Shown here: positions 1-8,341 of the stretch, piece by piece | Position numbering within the stretch: the first letter of the stretch is position 1 | Layout: each line of letters begins with the position of its first letter | Origin: Planctomycetaceae bacterium | GTDB lineage: Bacteria; Planctomycetota; Planctomycetia; Pirellulales; Pirellulaceae | NCBI GenBank assembly: GCA_002702965.1 | Contig: PADE01000108.1 | Span: 23,164 to 39,379 of the forward strand | Length of the DNA stretch: 16,216 nucleotides | Reading direction: 5' to 3' | Position numbers and translations under genes: made by a program | Notes under the pieces: model-generated | Database searches by the model: none | The model's input: the letters and a program-made list of their open reading frames with translations, nothing else | What the model was told of the DNA's origin: nothing

Positions 1-161
1 GGCGCGACCGAGAAACAAGACGGGGCTCGTTGCACCGGTTCTCCGAACTGAAACGGAGCGCGCGAAGTGTGGCTATCGTAAACGTGCGAGCCACTGGTTG
101 GCAAACCGGCTGCGGAAACGGTCAGAAGATGGGCTGATCGACCCCGAAACGGGAACCGATC

Positions 162-184
162 AAAAAGCACCGTCTGACGGGTGC
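162..184 (-). terminator. Intrinsic terminator of the WD40/cytochrome/HXXSHH operon
   Basis: Read on the minus strand, GCACC and GGTGC (180-184 and 167-171) form a five-pair stem. The apex can add two more pairs past a bulged C, and five T residues follow directly (166-162). The hairpin begins one base after the TGA stop of the HXXSHH gene (186-188). This is the classic rho-independent layout, and no comparable structure was noticed inside the three-gene operon, so it probably ends the whole transcript. Confidence 0.8.
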
Positions 185-185
185 C

Positions 186-1556
186 TCAGGCCGTCAGCCC
201 GGGAAGCGGTCGTTGACTGTCGCCAACGGATTCGATATCGATGCCGAGACGCTGGAGCATCGCCAGATACAGGTTCATGAGCGGTTCGTTGTCGGCGTAG
301 CGGATGTGGCGGCCGGACTCGACACTCCCACCACCGTTTCCGGCCAGCAGTACGGGCAGGTTGTCGTGATTGTGGGCATTGCCGTCCGCGATACCGCTGC
401 CGTACACGATCATGCAATTGTCCAGCATCGTGCGCTCACCTTCTTTGATCGATTTGAGCTTGCCGAGGAAGTAGGCAAACTGCTCGACCAAGAAGCGGTT
501 GATCTTCCGGATCTTGATCTGCTTTTCCTTATCGCCACCGTGGTGCGAGAGCCAATGGTGGCCGTCGGGGACCCCGATGAACGGATAACTACGATTACTC
601 CCCGCGCGGCCAAGCATCAGCGTACTGATGCGGGTGACGTCCCCCTGAAAGGCGATTACCAACAGGTCGGCCATCAGCCGAACGTGCTCGCCGAAGTCGT
701 GGGGAATTCCCGTCGGCCGCTGCAATCGACGGTCGGCGGACTCGGTCGCAGTTGCGGTCTCGATCCGTTTGACGCGGCGCTCGATATCGCGGATCGACGA
801 CAGGTACTCGTCGACCTTTCGTCGGTCCGTGTTTCCCAGCTTCGCCTTCAGTTGCCGCGCATCTTCCAGAGCGAAGTCGATAACGCTCTTCGCAAACAGA
901 TCACGCTGAGCGCGGGCTTCATCACCAGACGTACCGACATTGAAAAACAACCGATCAAACACCGATCGTGGATTAATGTCCGCCGGCGCCGGCGTGTTAG
1001 GCGTGCGCCACGAGAGATTGTTCGAGTACGCACAACTGTAGCCCGTGTCACAGTTGCCCGACGAACGGCCGATCTCGCAGCCCAATTCCAGCGACGTCAA
1101 TCGCGTGTGGTGGCCGATGTGTTGGGCTGCAATCTGATCGACCGAATAACCAGCGCGGATGTCCTTGCCAAATGTCTTCTTGGCCCGGACACCGGTCAGA
1201 AACGTAGCCAACGCGCGGGCATGGTCGCCACCGCCGTCGGGACCCGCGGTACCGGTCGCGTGCGTCAATCCGCTGAGTACCAGCAGATCTTGTCTGAACG
1301 ACTCGAGCGGCTCCAAGATCCACGGCAATGCGTAGTCGCTGCCCTCTGCCACGGGCGTCCAGTCCGCCATGTGCGCGCCGTTCGGCATAAACACGAACAC
1401 CATCCGCTGGGGTGCCTTCCGCGCCGTCTCGGGCGGGCCATCGGTCTCTGCAGCGGGTAGCAGGGATTCAAGCGCGGGTAAGGCGATCACTGTCCCCAGA
1501 CCCCGCAGGAACGAACGCCGCGGCTCAGCATCCCGGTTTTTTACACGGCTAGTCAT
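186..1556 (-). CDS. Tat-exported HXXSHH (DUF1552) family protein
   Basis: This 456-residue protein belongs to the DUF1552/HXXSHH family, common in planctomycetes and of unknown biochemical role. The N terminus is a twin-arginine signal (R13-R14, motif RRSFLRG, then a hydrophobic stretch to about residue 35), so it is probably exported folded and may carry a cofactor. The name-giving motif is visible as HWLSHH at 334-339. A second His-rich segment (DGNAHNH, 391-397) and a family-like FMPNGAHMADW segment (56-66) fit a metal-binding core, which is an inference. Its ATG overlaps the upstream TGA by 4 bases (ATGA at 1553-1556), and GGAGG lies about 6 bases upstream, so translation is probably coupled to the cytochrome gene. 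It is the last gene of the operon. Length is normal for the family and nothing looks broken. Family assignment is firm; the reaction is unknown. Confidence 0.93.
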   Translation of the reverse strand: MTSRVKNRDAEPRRSFLRGLGTVIALPALESLLPAAETDGPPETARKAPQRMVFVFMPNGAHMADWTPVAEGSDYALPWILEPLESFRQDLLVLSGLTHATGTAGPDGGGDHARALATFLTGVRAKKTFGKDIRAGYSVDQIAAQHIGHHTRLTSLELGCEIGRSSGNCDTGYSCAYSNNLSWRTPNTPAPADINPRSVFDRLFFNVGTSGDEARAQRDLFAKSVIDFALEDARQLKAKLGNTDRRKVDEYLSSIRDIERRVKRIETATATESADRRLQRPTGIPHDFGEHVRLMADLLVIAFQGDVTRISTLMLGRAGSNRSYPFIGVPDGHHWLSHHGGDKEKQIKIRKINRFLVEQFAYFLGKLKSIKEGERTMLDNCMIVYGSGIADGNAHNHDNLPVLLAGNGGGSVESGRHIRYADNEPLMNLYLAMLQRLGIDIESVGDSQRPLPGLTA

Positions 1557-3940
1557 TCACTCCCTCCGTCACCCCGACGAAACTGAAACGGATAGCTGCG
1601 CACGACCGCCAGAATCAGCGCCGAAAATCGATCGTTTTCTCTCGCCAGCTCCGATGTGATCTCAGCGACCGCACGATAATCATAGTACTCGATTCCGCGC
1701 CCCAACGCATACGTCAGCATCTTCTCGGTCAGGCACCAACGGAACTGATCGGCGTCGACCCTGAGAATTTCCTTGAGTTTCACGGGCCCGTCGAACTGAC
1801 GTCCGTCTGGCAGCGTTCCCCGTGCGTCGATCGGCACCGGACCGTCCTTGTCTCGCCAGCGCCCGATCGCATCGTAGTTTTCCAGCGCCAGGCCGAGCGG
1901 GTCCATACGCACATGGCAGACCGCGCAACTTTTATTCGTGCGGTGAAGTTCCAACCGCTCGCGGAGCCCCTTGGGTGGCGCGCCTGGCTTCTCCTCTGCC
2001 AGCTCATCTACACCGGGTGGCGGTGGCGGTGGCGGCGCTCCCAATATTTGCTTGAGGATCCACTTGCCCCGTTTGACGGGTGAAGTACGGGTTGGGTTGG
2101 ACGTGAGTGCCAGAATGCTGGCCTGTGTCAATACACCGCTGCGCCGCTGGCCATCGAGTTCGACACGCCGGAATGTATCCCCTTCGATGCCTTCAATACC
2201 GTAGTGCGCCGCCAGTCGTTCGTTCAAGAACGTCTGCGTACCATCGATGAAATCGATCACACTGCGGTCCTCTTTGATGATCGCGGAAAAAAACATCTCG
2301 GTCTCGGTTCGCATCATGCGTCGCAGGTCGTCATCGAAGGCTGGAAAACGTACAGCGTCGATCATGATGGTGTCGATGTCGCGCAATTGCAGCCACTGGC
2401 CACCGAAGTTGTCGACCAGCGCGCGGGCTCTTGGGTCTTTGAGCATCCGCTGGACCTGATCTCGCAGGTTGGTCCGCAGGGTTCCCTGCCGCGCTCGATC
2501 GAGCAGTACGCCGTCCGGCGTACTGCTCCACAAAAAGTACGACAGCCGCGAAGCCAATTCGTACTCACTCACGCGGCGCACGGAGGCGGGATCGTTTGGA
2601 AGAGCATCGATCTCCCCGCGAAAAAGGAACTTCGGCGAAATCAGCACTGCCTGGATCGCGAGTCGCACTCCCCGCTCGAAGCTGCCACCGGAGCGTTGGG
2701 CCAGGCGAACCAATGCGAGTAGTCGAGTGAGTTCTCTGTCGGTCGCCGCTCGCCGGAACGCGCGCGAGGCAAATCGCCGAAGGATCACACGGGCCGCCTC
2801 ATCGGTCGTCTCAAGTTCTGCGGCGCTCATGATCGGTCCCATGATCCGGAGATGCGGCTCCGGTAATTTTCGCAGGGTCTCGTCGATGGGGCCGACGATG
2901 TCGAGGTACTCGACCCACAAGTTGCGATCGCGGTTCAGGGGATCGGGGTCGTCCGACCGGTAGTAGTCGTTGTCGTAACTGACCGAGTACAAGTGCTTTC
3001 CCTTGGCGATTTTGGCCAGAGCCCAGTAATGCTGGGCGTCCGACGGTTCGGCCAAAACCTCGACAGATTTCAGTACCCGCTCGCCGATCCGAAATGTCAT
3101 TCGCGCCGGCTCCCCGCCCGCCTGCTCGGCCCACGCACGCGCCCGTAACAAATACGTACCATCACCTGGGAACTCGTGTTCGATATCAAATCTGCCCTCC
3201 GCGTGTAGGACCCGGCCCTTGCTGCCCGCGACCACACCGCCGTTAAATTTGTTCGCCGTGATCAAGGCCGATGGCGTCTGAATCGATTCGGGAGTCACGA
3301 TGACCGATCGCACGATCTGGTCAGCCGTGTTCAAATACTTTTCCATGAGTAGCGGCGATAGCGTCAGTACGTCGCCAATATTGTCAAAGTCATAACCCAC
3401 GTCATCGATCGGAAAATCATCGGGAAGCGCGAAGTCGATGCCGAACAGATCGCGAATGGTGTTTCGATATTCGGCGCGGTTCAACCGTCGAATGGTCACA
3501 CGGCCGGGATCTCGAAAACCAGATCCGCCAGCTTGACTGAGTAAGAGAATGATCGCGTTCTTGAGTCGCTGCCGCTCGGAATTTTCCAGGGACGAATCGT
3601 CGGCCGGGGGCATCTGCCGACCGTGGACCTGTCGTAAGATCTTGACCCAGATCGGGTAGTGGCTCTGGACGGGAAGCAGTTGCGCCGGCCTGGCGAGAGA
3701 AATCCCAGCCTGCGGATCCGCTCCACCGTGGCAGTCCGCGCAGTGATGAACGAGCAGCGGCGCAATCGTCTGCTCGACCAACTCACTGTCGGCGGGCGCG
3801 CCATCGGCCAGATCGTTGGCCGACACCGCGCTGATCAGTCCACCCAGGAAGCAAACCACCCAAGTGGAGAACGCCGACGGGTGAACCGGCAAAATCTGGC
3901 TCGTTTGCCGCCGATTTCCGCGTACGATGACTCTCGTCAT
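1553..3940 (-). CDS. DUF1592-type planctomycete di-haem cytochrome-like protein
   Basis: This 795-residue exported protein has the full multi-domain layout of its family. A hydrophobic signal or anchor lies at about 21-40. A planctomycete cytochrome domain follows, with haem motif CADCH (67-71). DUF1587 spans about 147-211, a carbohydrate-binding-like beta region about 225-350, DUF1595 about 383-442, DUF1592 about 456-525, DUF1588 about 570-690 with a second haem motif CAVCH (672-676), and DUF1585 about 718-790. Two CxxCH motifs imply two covalent c-type haems and electron transfer outside the cytoplasm; partner and substrate are unknown. I chose the ATG at 3940 because it overlaps the WD40 stop as ATGA and has AAGG seven bases upstream. 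The open frame extends to 4219 but would then run through the end of the WD40 gene. The polyproline run at 636-642 is usual for this family. Confidence 0.93.
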   Translation of the reverse strand: MTRVIVRGNRRQTSQILPVHPSAFSTWVVCFLGGLISAVSANDLADGAPADSELVEQTIAPLLVHHCADCHGGADPQAGISLARPAQLLPVQSHYPIWVKILRQVHGRQMPPADDSSLENSERQRLKNAIILLLSQAGGSGFRDPGRVTIRRLNRAEYRNTIRDLFGIDFALPDDFPIDDVGYDFDNIGDVLTLSPLLMEKYLNTADQIVRSVIVTPESIQTPSALITANKFNGGVVAGSKGRVLHAEGRFDIEHEFPGDGTYLLRARAWAEQAGGEPARMTFRIGERVLKSVEVLAEPSDAQHYWALAKIAKGKHLYSVSYDNDYYRSDDPDPLNRDRNLWVEYLDIVGPIDETLRKLPEPHLRIMGPIMSAAELETTDEAARVILRRFASRAFRRAATDRELTRLLALVRLAQRSGGSFERGVRLAIQAVLISPKFLFRGEIDALPNDPASVRRVSEYELASRLSYFLWSSTPDGVLLDRARQGTLRTNLRDQVQRMLKDPRARALVDNFGGQWLQLRDIDTIMIDAVRFPAFDDDLRRMMRTETEMFFSAIIKEDRSVIDFIDGTQTFLNERLAAHYGIEGIEGDTFRRVELDGQRRSGVLTQASILALTSNPTRTSPVKRGKWILKQILGAPPPPPPPGVDELAEEKPGAPPKGLRERLELHRTNKSCAVCHVRMDPLGLALENYDAIGRWRDKDGPVPIDARGTLPDGRQFDGPVKLKEILRVDADQFRWCLTEKMLTYALGRGIEYYDYRAVAEITSELARENDRFSALILAVVRSYPFQFRRGDGGSE

Positions 3941-4968
3941 TTGTCCGCCTTCAATTTCCATAATCGAAGCGTCTTGTCGAAACTCGATGAAACCAGCCAC
4001 TCTCCGTCGGGCGAGAACTCGACCGATGTCACTTCGCCCGCGTGCCCCGCCAGCACCTCGACGGTCTCGCCACTGACGAGATCCCACAGTCGGACCGAAC
4101 GATCGAGGCTGCCCGATGCCACTTTGGTTACGTCCGGAGAAAACGTGACCGAAGTGACCGCAGCGGTGTGACCAGAGAGCGGCTGGAGTGATTTCCCCCT
4201 CGTCGTGGGAAGATCCCACAACCGAATGGTCTTGTCATGGCTGGCCGAAGCGAGGGCCTTCGAGTGTGCCGAGAATGCGACACCCGTCACATACCCTGCA
4301 AACGGAAAATTCCCGCCACCGGCGTCGTGTCCCGTCAATGTGGTTTCGACCTTCGCGGTATTCCAGTTCCAGAGCTTCACCGTCTTGTCGAGGCTGGTCG
4401 ATGCCAGCAGCTTTCCGTCGCCCGAGAAGGCAACGCACTGGACGCCACTGGTGTGCGCGGCGAGCGTCGCGCGGAATAGCCCGTCGGCGACGCTCCACAA
4501 CTTGACGGTTTTGTCCGTGCTCGCCGTCGCCAGGATTTTGGAGTCGGGTGAGAAAGCGACACCGTTAATGCCGGCCCGATGCGCCTTGAGTTTCCTTGCG
4601 AGTTGTCCGGACGGCAGTCTCCAAAGTCGTACCTCGCCGTCCCAACTCGCCGATGCCAAGATTTTCCCGTCGGGGGAAAAACACACGCTGTAGACCGATT
4701 CCACGTGACCGCGGAGGACCGCACCCGGCCGCCCGCTCGGGACGTTCCAGAGCCGGACCGTCCGGTCGCGGCTGACCGAAGCCACTCTCTTTCCGTCGGG
4801 TGAAAATGCCACGTCGAGCACATAGTCAGCATGCCCACGCAAAGTGATCGCGGGCCCCGAGGCGGTCTCTGCCGACGAAGCCGGCGTTGTGAACCCAAGT
4901 GTCAGCGCAGCCAACAGCCGTAGCACGCGCTGGGCAGAATCGAACAGGGAACGTCTCGGTCGTGACAT
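3937..4968 (-). CDS. Secreted seven-blade WD40 beta-propeller protein
   Basis: The 343-residue protein has an N-terminal signal peptide (Arg-rich start, hydrophobic core about 15-28, likely cleavage after SSA near 33). Seven WD40 repeats then fill residues 41-340. Each has the GH/AH dipeptide, a VAFSPDGK-like strand and a DKTVKLW-like ending, so they make exactly one closed propeller. Blade five carries an extra Gly-rich loop (about 215-226) after GH. No enzyme domain is attached, so a scaffold or protein-binding role in the periplasm is likely. In planctomycetes WD40 propellers are often fused to c-type cytochrome domains; here the cytochrome is the next gene, joined by a 4-base overlap. The ATG at 4968 has GAGAGG five bases upstream and lies about 37 bases below the -10 box. 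An in-frame ATG at 5103 lies upstream of the promoter and was not used. Confidence 0.9.
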   Translation of the reverse strand: MSRPRRSLFDSAQRVLRLLAALTLGFTTPASSAETASGPAITLRGHADYVLDVAFSPDGKRVASVSRDRTVRLWNVPSGRPGAVLRGHVESVYSVCFSPDGKILASASWDGEVRLWRLPSGQLARKLKAHRAGINGVAFSPDSKILATASTDKTVKLWSVADGLFRATLAAHTSGVQCVAFSGDGKLLASTSLDKTVKLWNWNTAKVETTLTGHDAGGGNFPFAGYVTGVAFSAHSKALASASHDKTIRLWDLPTTRGKSLQPLSGHTAAVTSVTFSPDVTKVASGSLDRSVRLWDLVSGETVEVLAGHAGEVTSVEFSPDGEWLVSSSFDKTLRLWKLKADK

Positions 4969-5004
4969 GGCAACCTCTCGGCAACCCTCGGGTCCCATCG
5001 TAGG

Positions 5005-5034
5005 ACCATAGGCACGGGCGACCCGCATCGTCAA
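5005..5034 (-). promoter_or_regulatory. Sigma70-like promoter of the WD40 operon
   Basis: On the minus strand a TTGACG -35 box (5034-5029) and a TATGGT -10 box (5010-5005) are 18 bases apart. Initiation near 4998 would leave a leader of about 30 bases containing the GAGAGG site before the ATG at 4968. The fit is good at -35 and moderate at -10. It supports the shorter WD40 start and a single transcript ending at the terminator at 162-184. Confidence 0.5.
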
Positions 5035-5574
5035 GCGCGTGAGAAATCCTACCATGTTAGATGTCCACGACGGTTCGTTACACCCATACCTCGTCTGGCC
5101 CAATCTACCTTACTGGAACGTCGATTTCCGGATTACCAGATCGAGATCGCAATCCGACATTTTGAGGCTACCCCCAATTGCGCCAACAGCTCGCGGTCAG
5201 AGTTATCTAGTCGCCCATCCGCCACCATCGACCATCTGGTTCAGCCAACCGGTCGTGATCGCCGGGTCGGATGATTTGGGGCGATCTGACTCACCAGCCA
5301 GCGCCTCGGCAATCCACTGTTATCACAGAGAGTCGGCAATCCGATCTTTGGCCGCCAACTGTCCGATCGAACGCCGCTCCTGATCATTCCATTGGGCATC
5401 TTTCACCAGCACGCCAATCGCCCATATCAGACACTCGATTGGACTGATGGCGGACAGTTCGGTCGTGGTCTCCGCCAGAGAGCGTTCTCCGCTCCGGGGC
5501 GTGACCGTGACTGCTCCAGTCGTGTTTCCCAGCGCGCGAGCGCGGGTGGACGCAATATTAGTGGAAACGGGATT

Positions 5575-5591
5575 CACCAAATATATTGGTG
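5575..5591. promoter_or_regulatory. AT-rich inverted repeat upstream of LRR1, possible operator or -10 region
   Basis: CACCAA and TTGGTG flank ATATA to give a perfect six-base inverted repeat. A third CACCAA copy follows at 5603-5608, 14 bases before the LRR1 start. The centre contains TATATT, a plausible -10 box, and the string TATATTGGT recurs upstream of LRR3 at 13363-13371. No good -35 box lies at the right distance. It could be a repressor site overlapping a promoter; this is inference from position and symmetry only. Confidence 0.3.
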
Positions 5592-5621
5592 CAAGCAGGA
5601 TACACCAACCAAAAGGCCCAT

Positions 5622-6344
5622 ATGAAAACGCTCTTCGGAACCCTATTAGTCATGGGAGCGGCCGGGTGTGGGTCGGTGGAGACAGCACACGTCGAGGCGT
5701 TAACCAAGCTCGGATCCGAGATCACACAGAACGAGCAAGGCAAAGTGGTCAGGGTTTTTTTCGCGCTCAACACCGAGATCGCCGACACCGACTTGGTACA
5801 CCTTGTGGGGTTGACCGCGCTGCGAGAGCTCAACCTCGAAGCCACGCAAATCGGCGACGCCGGGATCAGGCGGCTAATGGGGCTAACCCAGCTTCAAGAA
5901 GTCTACCTCCAACAGACCCTGATCACCGACGACGGACTGGCGTCCCTTGCCGGGCTGACGGAACTGCGGGCGCTTGGCCTTAGCCGTACCCAGATCACCG
6001 GCGACGGACTGGTGCACCTCAAGGCGCTAACGAACTTGCGATACCTCGTCCTCAGCCGCACCCAGATCACCGATTCCGGGCTGGTACACCTTGTCGGGCT
6101 GACCGAACTGCGAACGCTCAAGCTCACAGCCACTCAGGTCACCAACGTGGGGCTGCTGCATCTCAAGGGACTGGTGAGTCTGGAGACACTCGACCTGTCA
6201 AACACCCAGATCACCGACGACGGGCTGGTGCACCTCCACCGGCTGTCCCAGCTGACACACCTCTATCTCGATCATACCAAGGTCACCGACGCGAGCCTGG
6301 ACAAACTGCAAAAGGCGTTGCCGGAATGCGACATCAGGCGCTAG
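5622..6344 (+). CDS. LRR lipoprotein, paralogue 1 (LRR1)
   Basis: The predicted 240-residue protein starts with a lipoprotein signal (MKTLFGTLLVMGAAGC, lipid-bearing Cys at 16). A linker to about 52 includes NEQGKVVRV. Seven 24-residue repeats of the ITDAGLVHLxGLTxLxxLxL type begin at 53, 77, 101, 125, 149, 173 and 197, with a closing cap from 221 (ending LPECDIRR). Such repeats form a curved solenoid that usually binds proteins or glycans; no catalytic residues are visible. It should be anchored by lipid to a membrane facing the periplasm or surface. I chose the ATG at 5622 because AAAAGG ends five bases upstream and the signal peptide begins there. An in-frame TTG at 5586 would add 12 unsupported residues. 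LRR2 at 8631 is a close relative. Confidence 0.87.
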   Translation: MKTLFGTLLVMGAAGCGSVETAHVEALTKLGSEITQNEQGKVVRVFFALNTEIADTDLVHLVGLTALRELNLEATQIGDAGIRRLMGLTQLQEVYLQQTLITDDGLASLAGLTELRALGLSRTQITGDGLVHLKALTNLRYLVLSRTQITDSGLVHLVGLTELRTLKLTATQVTNVGLLHLKGLVSLETLDLSNTQITDDGLVHLHRLSQLTHLYLDHTKVTDASLDKLQKALPECDIRR

Positions 6345-8341
6345 TGGGGCCCCGTCCTCAACCGGGCCGTTCCCCCCCAATGCCCGCCTGCTTACCGAGC
6401 CGGGAGGAAATCGATGGTGCAACGCTGGCTGTGGCAACATCTGCAAACCTCTACGAACCGAGAAAACCGTTGATTACCAAGACAAACCCCTACCGCCGAT
6501 CTCACGGGCAGTTCCTTGCAGTCGGTCGCAAGAATGCACGCTTTCAGGCGTTCTTGGTCGTGCTCGCGTGCCTCGGTTCAATGTCCTCTGCATGGGCCGA
6601 GCGTCCCAACGTCCTACTCATTGTCTGCGACGATTTGAACGATTCCGTCGAAGGCTTCGGCGGCCACCCACAGGCTAAGACTCCATTCCTCAATCATTTT
6701 GCAGCGAGTGGCGTTCGCTTCCAACGGGCTTATTCCAACGCGCCGATCTGCGCGCCCTCACGCGCCAGTTTCCTAACGGGAATCTATCCGAGTACCTCGG
6801 GGAACTACCACTTTCAGAAGTGGTTTGAAATTCCGGTGCTGAGGAACTCGCAAACGCTGATGGCACATTTCAAGGCGAATGGCTATCACGTGGCCGGCAC
6901 CGGCAAGCTAATGCACCATCATCGGCGTGGTGAATACCACGAGTTCGGTCAGCCCGTGGATTATGGGCCCTTCGCATTCAACGGAGAGACCAGGGTGGCT
7001 CATCCGTCTGTCCCAAAACCCTTTCAGGAGATCGGACTACTTGACGGGTCCTTTGCCCCCCTCTCAGACGTTCCGTTTGGTGGAAAAAACGGAGCGGGAT
7101 GGGTGGTCGGAAATTGGCGGAATCCAAACCGTCCGTGGCGTTACGTCACGGACGACAATCGCGATCGAACCCCCGACGAGGCCAACGCCCAATGGGCGGC
7201 CGATTTCATTCGTGACTATCGGGAGCGGAAGACGCAACGCAAAAAGCGAAAACCGTTCTTCCTCAGCGTTGGGTTCATTCGGCCCCATACCCCGATGGTC
7301 GCCCCCCAACGCTTTTTTGACCTGTTCCCGCTCGAGACCGTTAAACCCGCCCGGTTCATGCTGGGCGATGCAAAAGACACCGGGTTCGCCAGCGCAAAGG
7401 CCCGCAATCGCGGCAATCGCGCGTACCGGCTGCTGCAAGAATCTTATGGATCTGCCGAGGTCGGTCTCGGGGCCTACACGCAGGCTTATCTCGCCTGCGT
7501 CGCAGCGGTCGATGAGTGCGTCGGCCAAGTGCTGAGCGCAGTGGATGAAAGCGGCCAGGCCGACAACACCATCGTCATTGTCACGAGCGATCACGGTTTC
7601 AACCTCGGTGAAAAGGAATACGTGTTCAAAAACTCCCTCTGGGAGGAAAGCGTTCGCGTCCCCCTCATCATCCGTGTGCCGAGGCTCAGCAAGGCGGGAA
7701 GTGATGCGACGCAACCGGTCTCGCTAATCGATCTGTTTCCGACGCTGGTGGATCTTTGTGATCTCGAGGGGGACACACGCAAGAACAACAACGGACGTTC
7801 GTTAGACGGCCACAGCCTGCGCCCCTTTATCACCGATCCGAAGCGCGGAAAGTGGGACGGACCAGCGGGCGCACTGACCGTCGTCGCGGGAGGACGGAAC
7901 CCCCACGACACACATCACTTCAGTCTTCGCACCCGCCGGTGGCGTTACATCCGCTACAACAACGGTGCGCAGGAGCTCTACGACCACGACAACGATCCCT
8001 TCGAATGGACCAACCTCGCGACATCACCTAAACACGCCGCCATCACAAAGGCCCTCTACCGGCAGCTGGTGGACGTACGCGGCACAGCCGTGCCCGCCGC
8101 GGTGCCCGTCTCGGCGGTACGCCAGAAGTGGGACTGGTTCCGCGCAGTCGACAAGAACAAAGACGGCACGGCCACCGAAGCCGAGTGGCTCGCGTGGTCG
8201 AGGGCGGCGGATAAGCGAAACGGAAAAATCTATAAAGCAGCCCAGCGCAAGAAGACCTTCCGCAGATTGGATGCCAACCGCGACGGACACCTGACCCGTA
8301 GCGAGTTGATGAAGGGGCCTCAAACCCCTGGGACCCCTTGA
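6326..8341 (+). CDS. Secreted type I sulfatase with C-terminal EF-hand pair
   Basis: This is a formylglycine-dependent sulfatase of the iduronate-2-sulfatase/choline-sulfatase-like branch. It should cleave sulfate esters from sulfated glycans outside the cytoplasm. Numbered from 6326: signal-peptide core about 73-88 with cleavage after AWA (91); metal-binding D102-D103 in LLIVCDD; the signature CAPSRASFLTG with Cys142 as the residue converted to formylglycine; SDHG at 421-424 with the metal site; VFKN with Lys435. Two canonical EF-hand loops end the protein (609-620 and 649-660), an add-on that would bind calcium. The true start is uncertain. The ATG at 6326 overlaps LRR1 by 19 bases and puts 70 residues before the signal core. 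An ATG at 6380 or a TTG at 6470 (623 residues) would give a more normal signal peptide but lacks a strong ribosome site. No maturase gene is in the window. Confidence 0.92.
   Translation: MRHQALVGPRPQPGRSPPMPACLPSREEIDGATLAVATSANLYEPRKPLITKTNPYRRSHGQFLAVGRKNARFQAFLVVLACLGSMSSAWAERPNVLLIVCDDLNDSVEGFGGHPQAKTPFLNHFAASGVRFQRAYSNAPICAPSRASFLTGIYPSTSGNYHFQKWFEIPVLRNSQTLMAHFKANGYHVAGTGKLMHHHRRGEYHEFGQPVDYGPFAFNGETRVAHPSVPKPFQEIGLLDGSFAPLSDVPFGGKNGAGWVVGNWRNPNRPWRYVTDDNRDRTPDEANAQWAADFIRDYRERKTQRKKRKPFFLSVGFIRPHTPMVAPQRFFDLFPLETVKPARFMLGDAKDTGFASAKARNRGNRAYRLLQESYGSAEVGLGAYTQAYLACVAAVDECVGQVLSAVDESGQADNTIVIVTSDHGFNLGEKEYVFKNSLWEESVRVPLIIRVPRLSKAGSDATQPVSLIDLFPTLVDLCDLEGDTRKNNNGRSLDGHSLRPFITDPKRGKWDGPAGALTVVAGGRNPHDTHHFSLRTRRWRYIRYNNGAQELYDHDNDPFEWTNLATSPKHAAITKALYRQLVDVRGTAVPAAVPVSAVRQKWDWFRAVDKNKDGTATEAEWLAWSRAADKRNGKIYKAAQRKKTFRRLDANRDGHLTRSELMKGPQTPGTP

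Larger units (their letters stand above)
4969..5621. other. Divergent intergenic region, about 650 bases
   Basis: This stretch separates the minus-strand operon from the plus-strand genes. It holds the operon promoter (5005-5034) and, next to LRR1, an AT-rich inverted repeat (5575-5591). A minus-strand frame of 85 codons (5323-5580) and a plus-strand frame of 114 codons (5039-5383) are open, but neither has a recognisable domain, a good ribosome-binding site or a convincing start. I treat both as non-coding or long-decayed sequence. A 7-base inverted repeat with a 16-base spacer (5257-5263 and 5280-5286) was seen without further support. Confidence 0.5.

Noticed and set aside
213..1460. Long plus-strand open frame (415 codons) opposite the HXXSHH gene
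   Set aside because: It is antisense to a gene with a Tat signal, the HWLSHH motif and a coupled start. Its translation has no domain logic, and long antisense frames are common in GC-rich coding DNA.
2016..2035. Polyproline run in the DUF1592-type protein as a novelty
   Set aside because: A run of prolines after ILGA is usual in the DUF1588 part of this family.
3941..4219. N-terminal extension of the DUF1592-type gene to the ATG at 4219
   Set aside because: It would run through the last blades of the WD40 gene in another frame. The ATGA overlap at 3937-3940 with AAGG upstream explains the start better.
4969..5103. N-terminal extension of the WD40 gene to the ATG at 5103
   Set aside because: It would place the start upstream of the -35/-10 pair at 5005-5034 and in front of a clear signal peptide. 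The ATG at 4968 has a good ribosome site.
5257..5286. Seven-base inverted repeat GATCGCC/GGCGATC with a 16-base spacer
   Set aside because: It lies away from both promoters of the divergent region, and such spaced repeats are expected by chance.
5323..5580. An 85-codon minus-strand gene upstream of LRR1
   Set aside because: No recognisable domain or ribosome site, and it lies across the LRR1 promoter region. It could be decayed sequence, but nothing supports a working gene.
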